Positions 6,953 through 15,121 of a DNA stretch of 22,056 nucleotides are shown piece by piece. The notes below the pieces were generated by a model, which was not told the DNA's origin, did no database searches, and was given only the letters and a program-made list of their open reading frames with translations. How positions within the stretch are numbered: position 1 is the stretch's first letter; every line of letters starts with the position of its first letter. Source of the DNA: Chitinophagaceae bacterium (GTDB taxonomy: Bacteria; Bacteroidota; Bacteroidia; Chitinophagales; Chitinophagaceae); contig JAGOUF010000002.1 of assembly GCA_018061385.1 (NCBI GenBank), positions 1 through 22,056 on the forward strand, read 5' to 3'. A program made the translations under genes and the position numbers.

Positions 6953-7029
6953 ATATAATTTTTAAAAATGTTACCACTAAGTTATTTTTTCACTTTCTAA
7001 TTTGACTAGATAGTAATACAATCAGCCGT

Positions 7030-8913
7030 TTATGAACTATGAACTACAATTTTACTTTGTGCTTCAATTTTTTGAATATAGTAATCATAATTTTTATCTT
7101 CATAAGCAGCTTCAATTTTTTGATTATTTATAACAATATTATGCCCTTTATTGCTCACAAAAGTAAAATCTGTAATATCAAATTTGTTTTCGTTTTTTAT
7201 GGTACAATCTCCATTTGTTGAATAACTAATGAACACATTTTGTAGTGCAATGTTATACGCTACATATTCACCCATATTTGCATTCCATACGTCTTTTGAT
7301 TCTACTTTTTCTTGTAAAATATTTAAAAAGTCAATCCAATTTTTGGCAAGTTTTAACTCTTGATTATTTTTTTCAAAAATTGAATTGATATAAGGCAAAT
7401 CGTTTAAAATATATGTGTGTCCAATATGAGTTCCATTTTCATCTATCAACTTTTGTAAACTTTTTTTATTATAAATATCAACCAAATGTGTTGTTTCAAA
7501 AGTGTAAAACATTAATATATCTTGCTCAGAATATTGTGCAAAAGGAATTCTGTCTTCTAAATACAATGGTTGTGCATATTTAAGTACATCAATATTATTG
7601 TACGGTATAACTTCTTTATTTCTGAATTTATTGAAATGTAGAATCTTTTTAAGATATACTTTACAATCTTTTAAAAATGTACCTTTTCGCTTTTGAAGAT
7701 TAATAAAAATTGATTTTGTATTACCTAATGAGTACATTAAAAAATCACTAAAAATACTTTTACTATAATTTCTATGAATAATAGTTCTAAAGTAATGACC
7801 TGCAATCAAAAATTTTCTAGCGAATACATTTTTACCAATTTGCTTAATTAATTCTGTAGGAAATTTTTTTGAGGTAGTAAGAATATTTAGGGTTTGGTTC
7901 GCATCAATATTTACATCGTCAAAAGACCAAAGATTATTGTAGCCTAATTGTTTCATTTTTTCAATTAACAAAAAATCGGGGTTTTCTTTACTTCCTTGAC
8001 TGTAACAATATTTTATATAGCTTCCATGATCAATCCAAGTTTGAGGTTTGTATTTTTGAGCAAATTGATTAAACGTAGTATTAAATACTTCTTTTGTTAA
8101 TTGTCCAGAATGTTTAAGTGCATGATGTACAATTTCACTTCCATCATTATATAATTCATCGATTAGGCTTGAATAAATTTCACTTTCTAATGAATCTGAT
8201 TTTTTAGTTTCTCCCTCAATTGGGCCTAACGCAAAAACACCCTTTGTAATTTTTAAACCTCTATTTAGCCAGCCATTGTTATTATTGCCATATAAGAATA
8301 TTTTTAGTTTTTCAGTAGTATCAAAATCGCAATGATCGGTTAAAATAAATGCCGATTTATAACCATTTGGATAGGGGAATTTTTTTATAGCAACAATTCT
8401 TTTTTCTTTTTTAATTTCAATTAAATCAAAATCAATTTTATAATATCTATTCTTGTTAACTATTGGATTTGCTGTTGAAAATCTTTGTCCTTTAGAGTAA
8501 TCCCAAGCAGGGTGTAAAAAAGGTGCATCAATTATTATGTTTATATCAATTGTTCTAGATGTATGTTTAAAATTAAAAGAATATGCTTTTTTTAAAGAGT
8601 AGATAAGTTTTCTGCTAGAAGTAGTAATTTCTAATTGATCTGGTATGAAATATTTAAAATTTAAATTTGGTAATAATGATTGAACGGTTTTAATTACTTC
8701 ATCCTCATTAAAACTAATTTGTACATTTAAAATAGCATCAACTTTTGTATTATCTAACAAATTCATTTGAAAAGAATAGATATTACCATTAGTATCATTT
8801 TCAATTGTGCATTCAAAAATGTTATCACAATTAACTAGTTTATTTAATTCTAATGATTTCTCTTGTACTAAATGAATATCGTTTTTGTAAATGATTTTAT
8901 AGAGAATATTCAT
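7030..8913 (-). CDS. Polysaccharide-deacetylase-like (NodB/CE4-type) protein
   Basis: 627 residues with no signal peptide. The central part carries motifs suggesting a NodB-type polysaccharide deacetylase fold: AFILTDHCDFD (188-198), offering a catalytic or metal Asp; EIVHHALKHSG (260-270), an HxxxH-like metal pair; and WIDHG (293-297). The N-terminal 180 residues and the C-terminal 250 residues are unrecognised. The latter contains a heparinase- or alginate-like NWIDFLNILQEKV segment only by loose impression. It is the third gene of a tight set: it starts 6 bases after the GNAT gene, itself 4 bases after a FemAB-like gene. All three are far more AT-rich than the flanks. A role in making or modifying a cell-surface glycan is inferred from these neighbours. 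The metal site is not a textbook match, so an inactive homologue is possible. Confidence 0.6.
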   Translation of the reverse strand: MNILYKIIYKNDIHLVQEKSLELNKLVNCDNIFECTIENDTNGNIYSFQMNLLDNTKVDAILNVQISFNEDEVIKTVQSLLPNLNFKYFIPDQLEITTSSRKLIYSLKKAYSFNFKHTSRTIDINIIIDAPFLHPAWDYSKGQRFSTANPIVNKNRYYKIDFDLIEIKKEKRIVAIKKFPYPNGYKSAFILTDHCDFDTTEKLKIFLYGNNNNGWLNRGLKITKGVFALGPIEGETKKSDSLESEIYSSLIDELYNDGSEIVHHALKHSGQLTKEVFNTTFNQFAQKYKPQTWIDHGSYIKYCYSQGSKENPDFLLIEKMKQLGYNNLWSFDDVNIDANQTLNILTTSKKFPTELIKQIGKNVFARKFLIAGHYFRTIIHRNYSKSIFSDFLMYSLGNTKSIFINLQKRKGTFLKDCKVYLKKILHFNKFRNKEVIPYNNIDVLKYAQPLYLEDRIPFAQYSEQDILMFYTFETTHLVDIYNKKSLQKLIDENGTHIGHTYILNDLPYINSIFEKNNQELKLAKNWIDFLNILQEKVESKDVWNANMGEYVAYNIALQNVFISYSTNGDCTIKNENKFDITDFTFVSNKGHNIVINNQKIEAAYEDKNYDYYIQKIEAQSKIVVHSS

Positions 8914-8919
8914 TATTAA

Positions 8920-9408
8920 TTAAAATTTTTTTGTGTAAAGATTAATTCCTAAAAAACGGTACATTATAAATTGATATAATTTATGAAATCCGGCTTTTTC
9001 TATACCTTTAATTGAGGCAATATTATTTGGTTGAACAAAAACAATTAATGTATCGTTTTTAAAATCTATTTTAATTTTTGTAAGAGTTACAGGATAAATA
9101 CCTTGACCTTTATAGATGTTACTAGTTACACATTCACCAATTGTATAAGCATTTTTATAGCCTAATTGTTTGGCTAATAAATTATTTTTAAATATACAAC
9201 TTACGTGAACAAATTTATTACCATCTAAAACAACATAGGCCTTAAAAAATTTTTTACCATCAACATGTGCTATATTGGTTTTATATCCTTCATCATAAAT
9301 TTTATGAGTGTACTTAATTTCTGGTAATACAATTAAGTCATTTGGTTTATTGATATATATCAATGATTCAATTTTTTTAAACTTAAGTTTTTTTAGTAAA
9401 TGTTTCAT
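8920..9408 (-). CDS. GNAT-family N-acetyltransferase
   Basis: 162 residues. The C-terminal half shows the GNAT pattern: strand 4 then GECVTSNIYKGQGIYPVTLT, in which the RGxGxG-like acetyl-CoA loop is KGQGIY. This is followed by FVQPNNIASIKGIEKAGF, the usual N-x-A-S-x-x-x-x-E-K-x-G-F ending. The family transfers an acetyl group from acetyl-CoA to an amine; the substrate is unknown. It lies between a FemAB-like and a deacetylase-like gene, with gaps of 4 and 6 bases, so an aminosugar or surface-glycan precursor is a reasonable guess. The ATG at 9408 is the natural start. Confidence 0.8.
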   Translation of the reverse strand: MKHLLKKLKFKKIESLIYINKPNDLIVLPEIKYTHKIYDEGYKTNIAHVDGKKFFKAYVVLDGNKFVHVSCIFKNNLLAKQLGYKNAYTIGECVTSNIYKGQGIYPVTLTKIKIDFKNDTLIVFVQPNNIASIKGIEKAGFHKLYQFIMYRFLGINLYTKKF

Positions 9409-9412
9409 GCAG

Positions 9413-10501
9413 TTATTTTGTAATTGAACGTATAAACTTTCTTACTTTTTTTACATTCTTTAAACTCAATGCTCTAAAAATTGATGTTGCCCATTTGTTT
9501 GAAATAAATGTATAATAATCTGGCATATCTTCAACCTCTGGATTAAATGAAGATTTAAATTTATATACATCTGAATCGGGACCAGAATAACTAATGTTAT
9601 AAAACATTTTATCTTCTTTTTCAAAGCAATCTTGCATTGCCAAGTAATGTAATTTAGCAGATGGACTATTTTTTGATTCATAACCATCAACAATTAAACC
9701 ACCAGATAAATAATTATAGTAGTTTTTATCTTTTACAATAAATCCTGCTGCGATAATTTTTGTATTTAGCAAAGCAATATAAACAGTACACAAATCATGC
9801 TTTTTGCCATTATCATAAATTTCTTTATAACTTTTATAAGCTCGGTACTTAAAATTTTTTTTATTACCAACTTTTGTAAATAAATCATAAACTTGTTTCA
9901 GCTCTGTTTCTGTTTCTACATATTTATAAGTAAAATCCACAGCTTCAGCATGTTTTATTTTTCGTCTGCACATTTGATTAAAACTTGCTAATAAATCTTC
10001 TGTTGGTTTATTACTAATATTAAAATTTTTGTTTTGAGACCCTTTGTAATAAGGGAAATAATCTTCTTGAATGAATACATTATTTTCTGATAAATATTTG
10101 TCTATTTGTGCTTCATTTGGATTAATTCTCAAAAACATATATCCAGCTTGTTTTGCATATTGTTGCAACCCATTAAATAATTCATTCAAATTAATATTAT
10201 AATCTATTAATACTGGTCCTCGTATAATTAATCCAACCTTAAATGGCCAAATTCCAATTTCCATAATTGTGCAATAGGCTGCTACTGAATTACTAATAGT
10301 ATATTTAAGATAAATAGATTTTGAACGAAGAATATATTTATACCCTTCTGCATAATAAGGGTATTGAAAAAAAGAAGCATTGGTTTGCTTCAATGCTTCA
10401 TTCATTTCAAAATATTCATTTCGGAGTATTTTTTTCCAAGCCAATTTAATTATATTAAGGGTTAAAATTTTGTAAAAACTTATTAGTTTACGAAGATACA
10501 A
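9413..10501 (-). CDS. FemAB-like aminoacyl/acyl transferase (Acetyltransf_6 type)
   Basis: A double-GNAT-fold protein of the FemAB-related group that includes PEP-CTERM and exopolysaccharide-linked members. Recognisable pieces are ASFFQYPYYAEGY near 44-56, the glycine/proline segment LIIRGPVLIDYN, FNQMCRRKIKHAEAVDF (the N-xxxRRxIKxA helix typical of the family) and the final AAGFIVKDKNYYNYLSGG with SAKLHYLAMQDCFE. The frame opens at TTG 10501 (362 residues), but that codon falls in a -7-like CATATTTG. If that motif is the promoter, ATG 10405 (330 residues) is the true start. It heads the AT-rich cassette. FemAB relatives add amino acids to lipid-linked or glycan precursors; the acceptor here is unknown. 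Confidence 0.75.
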   Translation of the reverse strand: MYLRKLISFYKILTLNIIKLAWKKILRNEYFEMNEALKQTNASFFQYPYYAEGYKYILRSKSIYLKYTISNSVAAYCTIMEIGIWPFKVGLIIRGPVLIDYNINLNELFNGLQQYAKQAGYMFLRINPNEAQIDKYLSENNVFIQEDYFPYYKGSQNKNFNISNKPTEDLLASFNQMCRRKIKHAEAVDFTYKYVETETELKQVYDLFTKVGNKKNFKYRAYKSYKEIYDNGKKHDLCTVYIALLNTKIIAAGFIVKDKNYYNYLSGGLIVDGYESKNSPSAKLHYLAMQDCFEKEDKMFYNISYSGPDSDVYKFKSSFNPEVEDMPDYYTFISNKWATSIFRALSLKNVKKVRKFIRSITK

Positions 10502-10565
10502 ATATGTGGTTATTAATGTTTTACTTATAAATAAAGAATAATTTAATAACAGATCACTATACCCA

Positions 10566-10736
10566 CTATACCTTATTATGAAACACTTTATTCACATCTT
10601 CATCCCGTTCAATTCTTTCCTTTCTTAATTTGGCAATTCTATCTAAAAGGTTTGTATTATCTGTTTGTCCAAAACTTAACACTACACTACAACAAAAAAC
10701 TAAAAGTAATAGTGTTCTTTTTACTTGAAAAATCAT
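10566..10736 (-). CDS. Small secreted peptide ending in a YebC-like tail
   Basis: A 56-residue frame from ATG 10736 to TAG 10568-10566, too short for most ORF callers. Residues 1-24 form a clear signal peptide (basic start, a Leu/Val-rich core, ending SFGQ). The mature part is a short charged helix-like stretch, DRIAKLRKERIER, followed by [12 protein letters not shown]. Those ten residues are identical to the end of the YebC protein encoded at 14321-15043; with the preceding IER, 13 residues align after a 3-residue gap. The ten shared codons differ at four third positions, all synonymous. A dyad at 10772-10787 lies upstream. Its function is unknown. It may be a decayed or fused gene rather than a working peptide. 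Confidence 0.5.
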   Translation of the reverse strand: MIFQVKRTLLLLVFCCSVVLSFGQTDNTNLLDRIAKLRKERIERDEDVNKVFHNKV

Positions 10737-10771
10737 AAGTAGGGTTTAGTATAAAAAAGAAATGTTAGGTT

Positions 10772-10787
10772 CACATATTTATATGTG
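10772..10787. promoter_or_regulatory. Dyad upstream of the small secreted ORF
   Basis: CACATAT and ATATGTG form a perfect 7-base dyad with a 2-base centre, 36 bases upstream of the ATG at 10736. No T-run follows. A possible operator, with no known regulator. Confidence 0.3.
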
Positions 10788-10870
10788 CATTATAATAAAA
10801 ATAATTACAACTAAATATAAAAAAAATGATCTTGGGTATATTTAGAAAAAATGTCTTTTCAAACTATTGA

Positions 10871-10906
10871 AACTAGGGTTTAAAATGGTGTTATTAAACC
10901 CTAGTT
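10871..10906 (-). terminator. Hairpin after the Ig-repeat gene
   Basis: AACTAGGGTTTAA (10871-10883) pairs perfectly with 10894-10906 over 13 bases around a 10-base loop, 25 bases after the stop of the large gene. The following minus-strand U-run is weak (TTCAATAG), so termination may be partial. Confidence 0.6.
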
Positions 10907-10919
10907 CACATTATTAAAG

Positions 10920-10973
10920 AGTTTATTAGCCCTATTTTTTTGTAGGCTTTGCTTTTTTTGAAATTAGTTTTTG
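10920..10973 (-). repeat. Direct repeat copy 2: 3' end of the Ig-repeat gene
   Basis: 54 bases matching 6553-6607 apart from one missing A. In this copy the sequence encodes the last codons (QKLISKKAKPTKK, stop) of the Ig-repeat gene. The same orientation as copy 1 makes the 6.6-10.9 kb segment excisable in principle by recombination between the copies. Confidence 0.9.
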
Positions 10974-13900
10974 ACCAGTACAGTTGTTGTTTACATACAC
11001 TACACTTTGGCTACTGTAACCAACAGCATTACAAGCTGTACTTGTAACTTTTAATCGATAATACACTACCTCGTTAGCAATTGGAGGTTGGTAAGTAGCT
11101 TGATTGGCATTCGGAATGTTTGTCCAAATTGGATTTGTAAAAGTGAACTTTTGCCATTGATAACTAACAGTACCATTGGTATAGTGGTTGTTTTGACTAA
11201 TCGATATTACTTTAGGTAATTGAGTACTATTGCTACACAAGGTTTGTTCAATTGGTAAAACTAATCCTCCAACAATTTCAGGATACATATAAACGTTCAC
11301 CACGTTTGAATAAAGTGTAGTAGCACAACCACCATCGGTTACTTTTCGTCTAAATTTAGTATCTGAACTTAGATTTTGTATAGATAAGTTTACCGAGTTT
11401 GCATTTGGAATGTTTGTCCATCCTTGATTATTTGTATTTATTTCCCACTGATAATGAAGTGAGTCTAAACCACCACAAGCTCTTAAATTATCATACAAAA
11501 ACACATCATTAATGTTAGGACAAACTACTAATGGTCTTGCAATTAAGCCAGCATGTAAAATAGAAGAGATCACTTTAATATCTAAGGTATTTGAGTAAAT
11601 ACTATTCCCAATAGCATCGGTTACTTTTCTTCTGAAACTTGTATTTTCTGTAATATTTCCAGCAAAAAAATCAGCTACATTAGTTCCATTTATTGCCACC
11701 CAGTTTCCAGTTTCATTTATTTGCCATTCGTATGTATAAGGAAATCTTCCACCTGCTGCTGAAGCTGTATTGTTTATTGTTCCAATACTGCTTCCAATTA
11801 CAACACAATTGCTATTGGCACTAATTGTTCCTCCTGTTAATGGTCCATTGTATACAGAAACAGTAATTATATTGCTAGCTGCACTCATACTACAAAATCC
11901 TTCTCTTGAAACTCTTTTGAAATAAGTTGTTTGAGTTAATTCAGTAGGTTGATAGGTTAGTGAATTAGCACCTGAAATAGTGGACCATATACCATTAATA
12001 TCTGTGGCTTGTTGCCAATGGCTGCTAATGGTAACTTGATTGCCACTTCCATAATCTTCGTTTGTTGCACAAGTAGGCACAGCTGAATTTGTAATTAAAC
12101 TAGGCGTTTGCCCTGCAGTAATTGTAGATGAAACAATATTTACTGTTCCAGGAATTATAGTTTGTAATCTTACAATTGCTTCGTTTGCGTATGCTACAGT
12201 GCTACAATAATCGGTTACTTTTCTTCTAAAAGTACCAACAGTTGTAACCAATGCAGCAGTTTGGCTTGCAGTTGCAAAATTAGTAGCTGTAGTGGTGCTG
12301 GTAGAAACATCTACCCAAGTACCACTTTGCAATTGTTGCCAAACATAAGCGTAAGGTGTAACACCACCATTTGCAGCACTATAACTGTCAATTTTTGCTT
12401 TGTATGTTATAACACAAGTATGATCTACATCTTCTGTTTCCCCACCAACTAAAGTACCATTAGATGCAAGAACAGTAATTGCTATTTCATTGCTATAAGC
12501 AAAAGCACCCAGTCCATCGGTTACTTTTCTTCTAAAAGTAGTATTTTCTGTAATGTTTACTTTTGGTAAATATGTTTCCGAATTTGAATTTGCAATGGTT
12601 GTCCAAACATTGTTACTAGCTAATTTTTGTTGCCATTCATAAGTAAAAGTTCCATTGCCACCTGTTGCAACAACATTGTTATTTATGGTAGTTATTTTAG
12701 TATTAGTACAAATAGAGGTACTTCCTGTATATTGAATGCCTCCACCATTTACTGGAGTAACAGCTGCTGCAGTTACAGTAACAGTATTTGAGTAAACAGC
12801 TAATAAATCAAAACATGAATTATCACCAACATTGTTGTAAAAATAAGGCTTTGTAGTCAATCTTATACTCATTTGACCAGCAGTTGTTGGAGAAGTTGTT
12901 GAAGCAGTAAGATATGGACTAGTTGTATGTGGGTTTGAAGCAACATTAACATAGGAGTTGCTTAATATTTGGTCCCATTGACCATATTGGTTTAAGCTTT
13001 CCCAAGTGTTTAAATATTGGGAATAACTACCGCTTATGGCAGTAGCACATGTAATATTTTGAAATAAAGCACCGCTTCCAATTATTACTGTTTGTGTTGC
13101 AGGTTGCAATACAGCTGCATTAGGTTTAGGCAAAATATTCAATTCCGCTATATTACTTGTTACCTCAGTTCCTACTGCATCAATGGTAACTCTTTTATAA
13201 TGCATGGCTTCAGTAATAGTACCAGTGCTTAAAACATTACTATTTGAGTTGGGTACGGTTACCCAAGTATTGGATGATTGAGGTTTAGACAACCATCTGT
13301 AAGTATATGGAGGAGTACCACCTGAAGGATGTGATTCGGGTCTTAAAATAACTCCAATTTGGCCAATACAAGTTGAGAAAGTTGTGCTAGAATTTCTATC
13401 AAAAGCAATAGTTCCTGCAGTTAAATTTGAAACAGTAACACTAACTACATTTGAATAAACTGTAAGGTAATTAGCACATTCATAAGGAATACCACCAGTT
13501 GGGTATGTTTTAGATCTATAATATACAGTTCCTATTTGTTGTGGATATGACATCCGATTTTCCCAAGCATAAAGTGTTGGAAATAACTGGTCCGGGGCAC
13601 CTTGGAATGGGTAAATGCTAAATAAATTATCTCCAGACGACATGGAACTCCAAACAGTTGAATTTAAACTCGTTTCCCAATAGGTAAGATAATATGGGTA
13701 ATCACCACCAATTGGAGATAATGATGTAATGTTTTGCGGATAAGTATTGGTGCCAAAAACAATATTTTGCGTAGCTGGCTGAAATACAGGTGGTGTAGGT
13801 TTAACCAACCAATTGTAACTTATTGTGTTACTTGTTACAGATTGATTGTTAACATCTGTCATAATAGCTCTATAATGCATGGGCACTGTTAAAATACCAG

Positions 13901-14174
13901 TAGAAATACCATTAGGTTGTTGGGTAACAACGAAGGTAGCCCAAGTACTACTTGTTTGTGGTTTCGATTGCTAAGTATAAGTAAATGGTCCATTTGGGAA
14001 GTTAGTTGGAAAAACTAGTTGTACCAACAAGACACTATTCCCACAGCCAGCATATTCAGTTGGACCAGCATTTACGCCAAAACCTATAGTAAATGAACCT
14101 GCCTGACTCAAACAAAAAGTAGAAATTAATAAGCTTACTAAAAGCAGTTGGGTACGTTTGTATAAAAGTTTCAT
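10932..14174 (-). pseudogene. Large secreted Ig-like-repeat protein, interrupted by one in-frame TAG
   Basis: A 1080-codon frame from ATG 14174 to the stop at 10934-10932, broken only by TAG at 13973-13971. Residues 1-24 form a signal peptide (MKLLYKRTQLLLVSLLISTF...). The remainder is about eight to ten degenerate repeats of 80-100 residues. Each has a strand-Trp segment (for example TYEWQQKL, HYQWEIN, SYQWQKF), a W-x-x-I-P-N/A-N turn and an FRRKVTD-like end, giving the look of Bacteroidota Ig/PKD-like surface proteins. The broken codon aligns with the invariant Trp of this pattern (FTYT-stop-QSKP against YTYRWLSKP), so a TGG to TAG change explains it. The C-terminus ends in ISKKAKPTKK, with no recognisable type IX secretion sorting domain. 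The upstream part alone would yield a 67-residue truncated peptide. Sequencing error or readthrough cannot be excluded. Confidence 0.85.
11333..12540 (-). repeat. Near-identical repeat block within the Ig-repeat gene
   Basis: The plus-strand sequence ATCGGTTACTTTTCTTCTAAA recurs at about 12210-12230 and 12516-12536, where it is identical over 25 bases. Diverged versions occur at 11616 and 11334. It encodes the FRRKVTD end of successive Ig-like units. Such blocks favour repeat-number change by recombination. Confidence 0.75.
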
Positions 14175-14187
14175 ACTATAATTATTA

Positions 14188-14217
14188 CAAAAATCTTTTG
14201 TATAGAAGAGATTTTTG
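14188..14217 (-). promoter_or_regulatory. Leader hairpin of the Ig-repeat gene
   Basis: CAAAAATCT (14188-14196) pairs perfectly with AGATTTTTG (14209-14217) around a 12-base loop, 14 to 43 bases before the ATG at 14174. It lies downstream of the -7 element, so it would be in the mRNA leader. Confidence 0.35.
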
Positions 14218-14232
14218 AAGTTAAGGTTGCAT

Positions 14233-14240
14233 CAAATTTA
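14233..14240 (-). promoter_or_regulatory. Candidate -7 element for the Ig-repeat gene
   Basis: The minus strand reads TAAATTTG, an exact TAnnTTTG match, about 60 bases before the ATG at 14174. It lies just past the yebC terminator. Confidence 0.45.
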
Positions 14241-14270
14241 TTCATACTATTTCAACCTACCTAATAAAAA

Positions 14271-14298
14271 ATGGGGCATTTCTGTTGAAATGCCCCAT
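14271..14298 (-). terminator. Terminator after yebC
   Basis: Perfect 12-base arms (ATGGGGCATTTC and its complement) enclose a TGTT loop. On the minus strand the stem is followed by a T-run. It lies 22 bases after the yebC stop and separates yebC from the Ig-repeat gene. Confidence 0.9.
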
Positions 14299-14320
14299 AT
14301 AGTCATATTTGTTTTTTTGC

Positions 14321-15043
14321 TTATGCCATATTGTGAAAAACCTTATTTACATCTTCATCTTGCTCTAAACGTTCAATTAGCTTAGATACATCTTCAGCTT
14401 GTGCATCAGTAACAGGAACTGTGGTGGTTGGAATCCACTCCAATTCGGCACTTATTGGCGTTAAATTTTTTTCTTCTAATTCTTTTTGCAAGTTGCCAAA
14501 ATCAACCAATGCACAACGTAATACTAAAATAGGGTTGTCGTTATCATCTACACTTTCACCCAATTCATCCAATCCATGATCAATTAATTCCAATTCTAAA
14601 TCATCCATATTTAAGCCTTCAGGTTTTAATTTAAATACCCCCATTTTCTTAAACTGAAAACTTACACTTCCACTATTACCCAACGCACCACCACCTTTAT
14701 TAAAACATGCTTTAACATTAGCAACTGTACGTACATGATTATCGGTTGCAGTTTCTACCAACAAAGCAACACCATGAGGTGCATAACCTTCGTACAAAAT
14801 TTCATCGTAATTGGTAGTGTCTTTACCCATTGCACGTTTAATGGCAGCCTCAACACGGTCTTTAGGCATACCAACACTTCTTGCATTTTGAAAACATCTA
14901 CGCAATGCAGGGTTTGTAGCAACATCAGGTCCAGCAGCTTTAACAGCAATAATAATTTCTTTACCAATACGTGTAAATTGTTTGGCCATTCTGTCCCAAC
15001 GAGCAAACATCGTAGCTTTTCTTACTTCAAAAATCCTTCCCAT
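14321..15043 (-). CDS. yebC: YebC/PmpR/TACO1-family protein
   Basis: 240 residues. The family signature near the N-terminus is present ([30 protein letters not shown], a variant of the usual AGHSKWxxIKHKK start), then the [30 protein letters not shown] helical region and [19 protein letters not shown], the best-conserved family block. YebC-type proteins have been described as transcription regulators and, in mitochondria (TACO1), as translational activators; newer work links bacterial members to translation of difficult peptide stretches. The C-terminus [12 protein letters not shown] is repeated in the small ORF at 10566-10736. The ATG at 15043 fits the family start. It is followed by a strong terminator. 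Confidence 0.93.
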   Translation of the reverse strand: MGRIFEVRKATMFARWDRMAKQFTRIGKEIIIAVKAAGPDVATNPALRRCFQNARSVGMPKDRVEAAIKRAMGKDTTNYDEILYEGYAPHGVALLVETATDNHVRTVANVKACFNKGGGALGNSGSVSFQFKKMGVFKLKPEGLNMDDLELELIDHGLDELGESVDDNDNPILVLRCALVDFGNLQKELEEKNLTPISAELEWIPTTTVPVTDAQAEDVSKLIERLEQDEDVNKVFHNMA

Positions 15044-15073
15044 AATTATTTATAATTTGAAATTTAAATTTTT

Positions 15074-15121
15074 GTCAGCCTGAGTTGATCGAAGGCGGTT
15101 TCGACAGGCTCAACCTGACAT
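15074..15121. repeat. REP-like imperfect palindrome upstream of yebC
   Basis: TGTCAGCCTGAG-TTGATCGAAGGCG (15074-15098) faces TTTCGACAGGCTCAACCTGACA (15100-15121), forming an imperfect palindrome about 50 bases long. The left arm matches the reverse complement of 19-43 at about 22 of 25 positions. It is GC-richer than the surrounding DNA. Minus-strand reading gives the VEPVETAF-type peptide, which I consider an artefact of this repeat. Confidence 0.75.

Noticed and set aside
10772..10787. Dyad CACATAT/ATATGTG as a terminator
   Set aside because: It is short, AT-rich and has no following T-run; kept only as a weak possible operator.
10932..14174. Ig-repeat gene as a CRISPR-like or simple tandem array
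   Set aside because: The repeats are protein-level units of 80-100 residues with diverged DNA, not short regular repeats with unique spacers.
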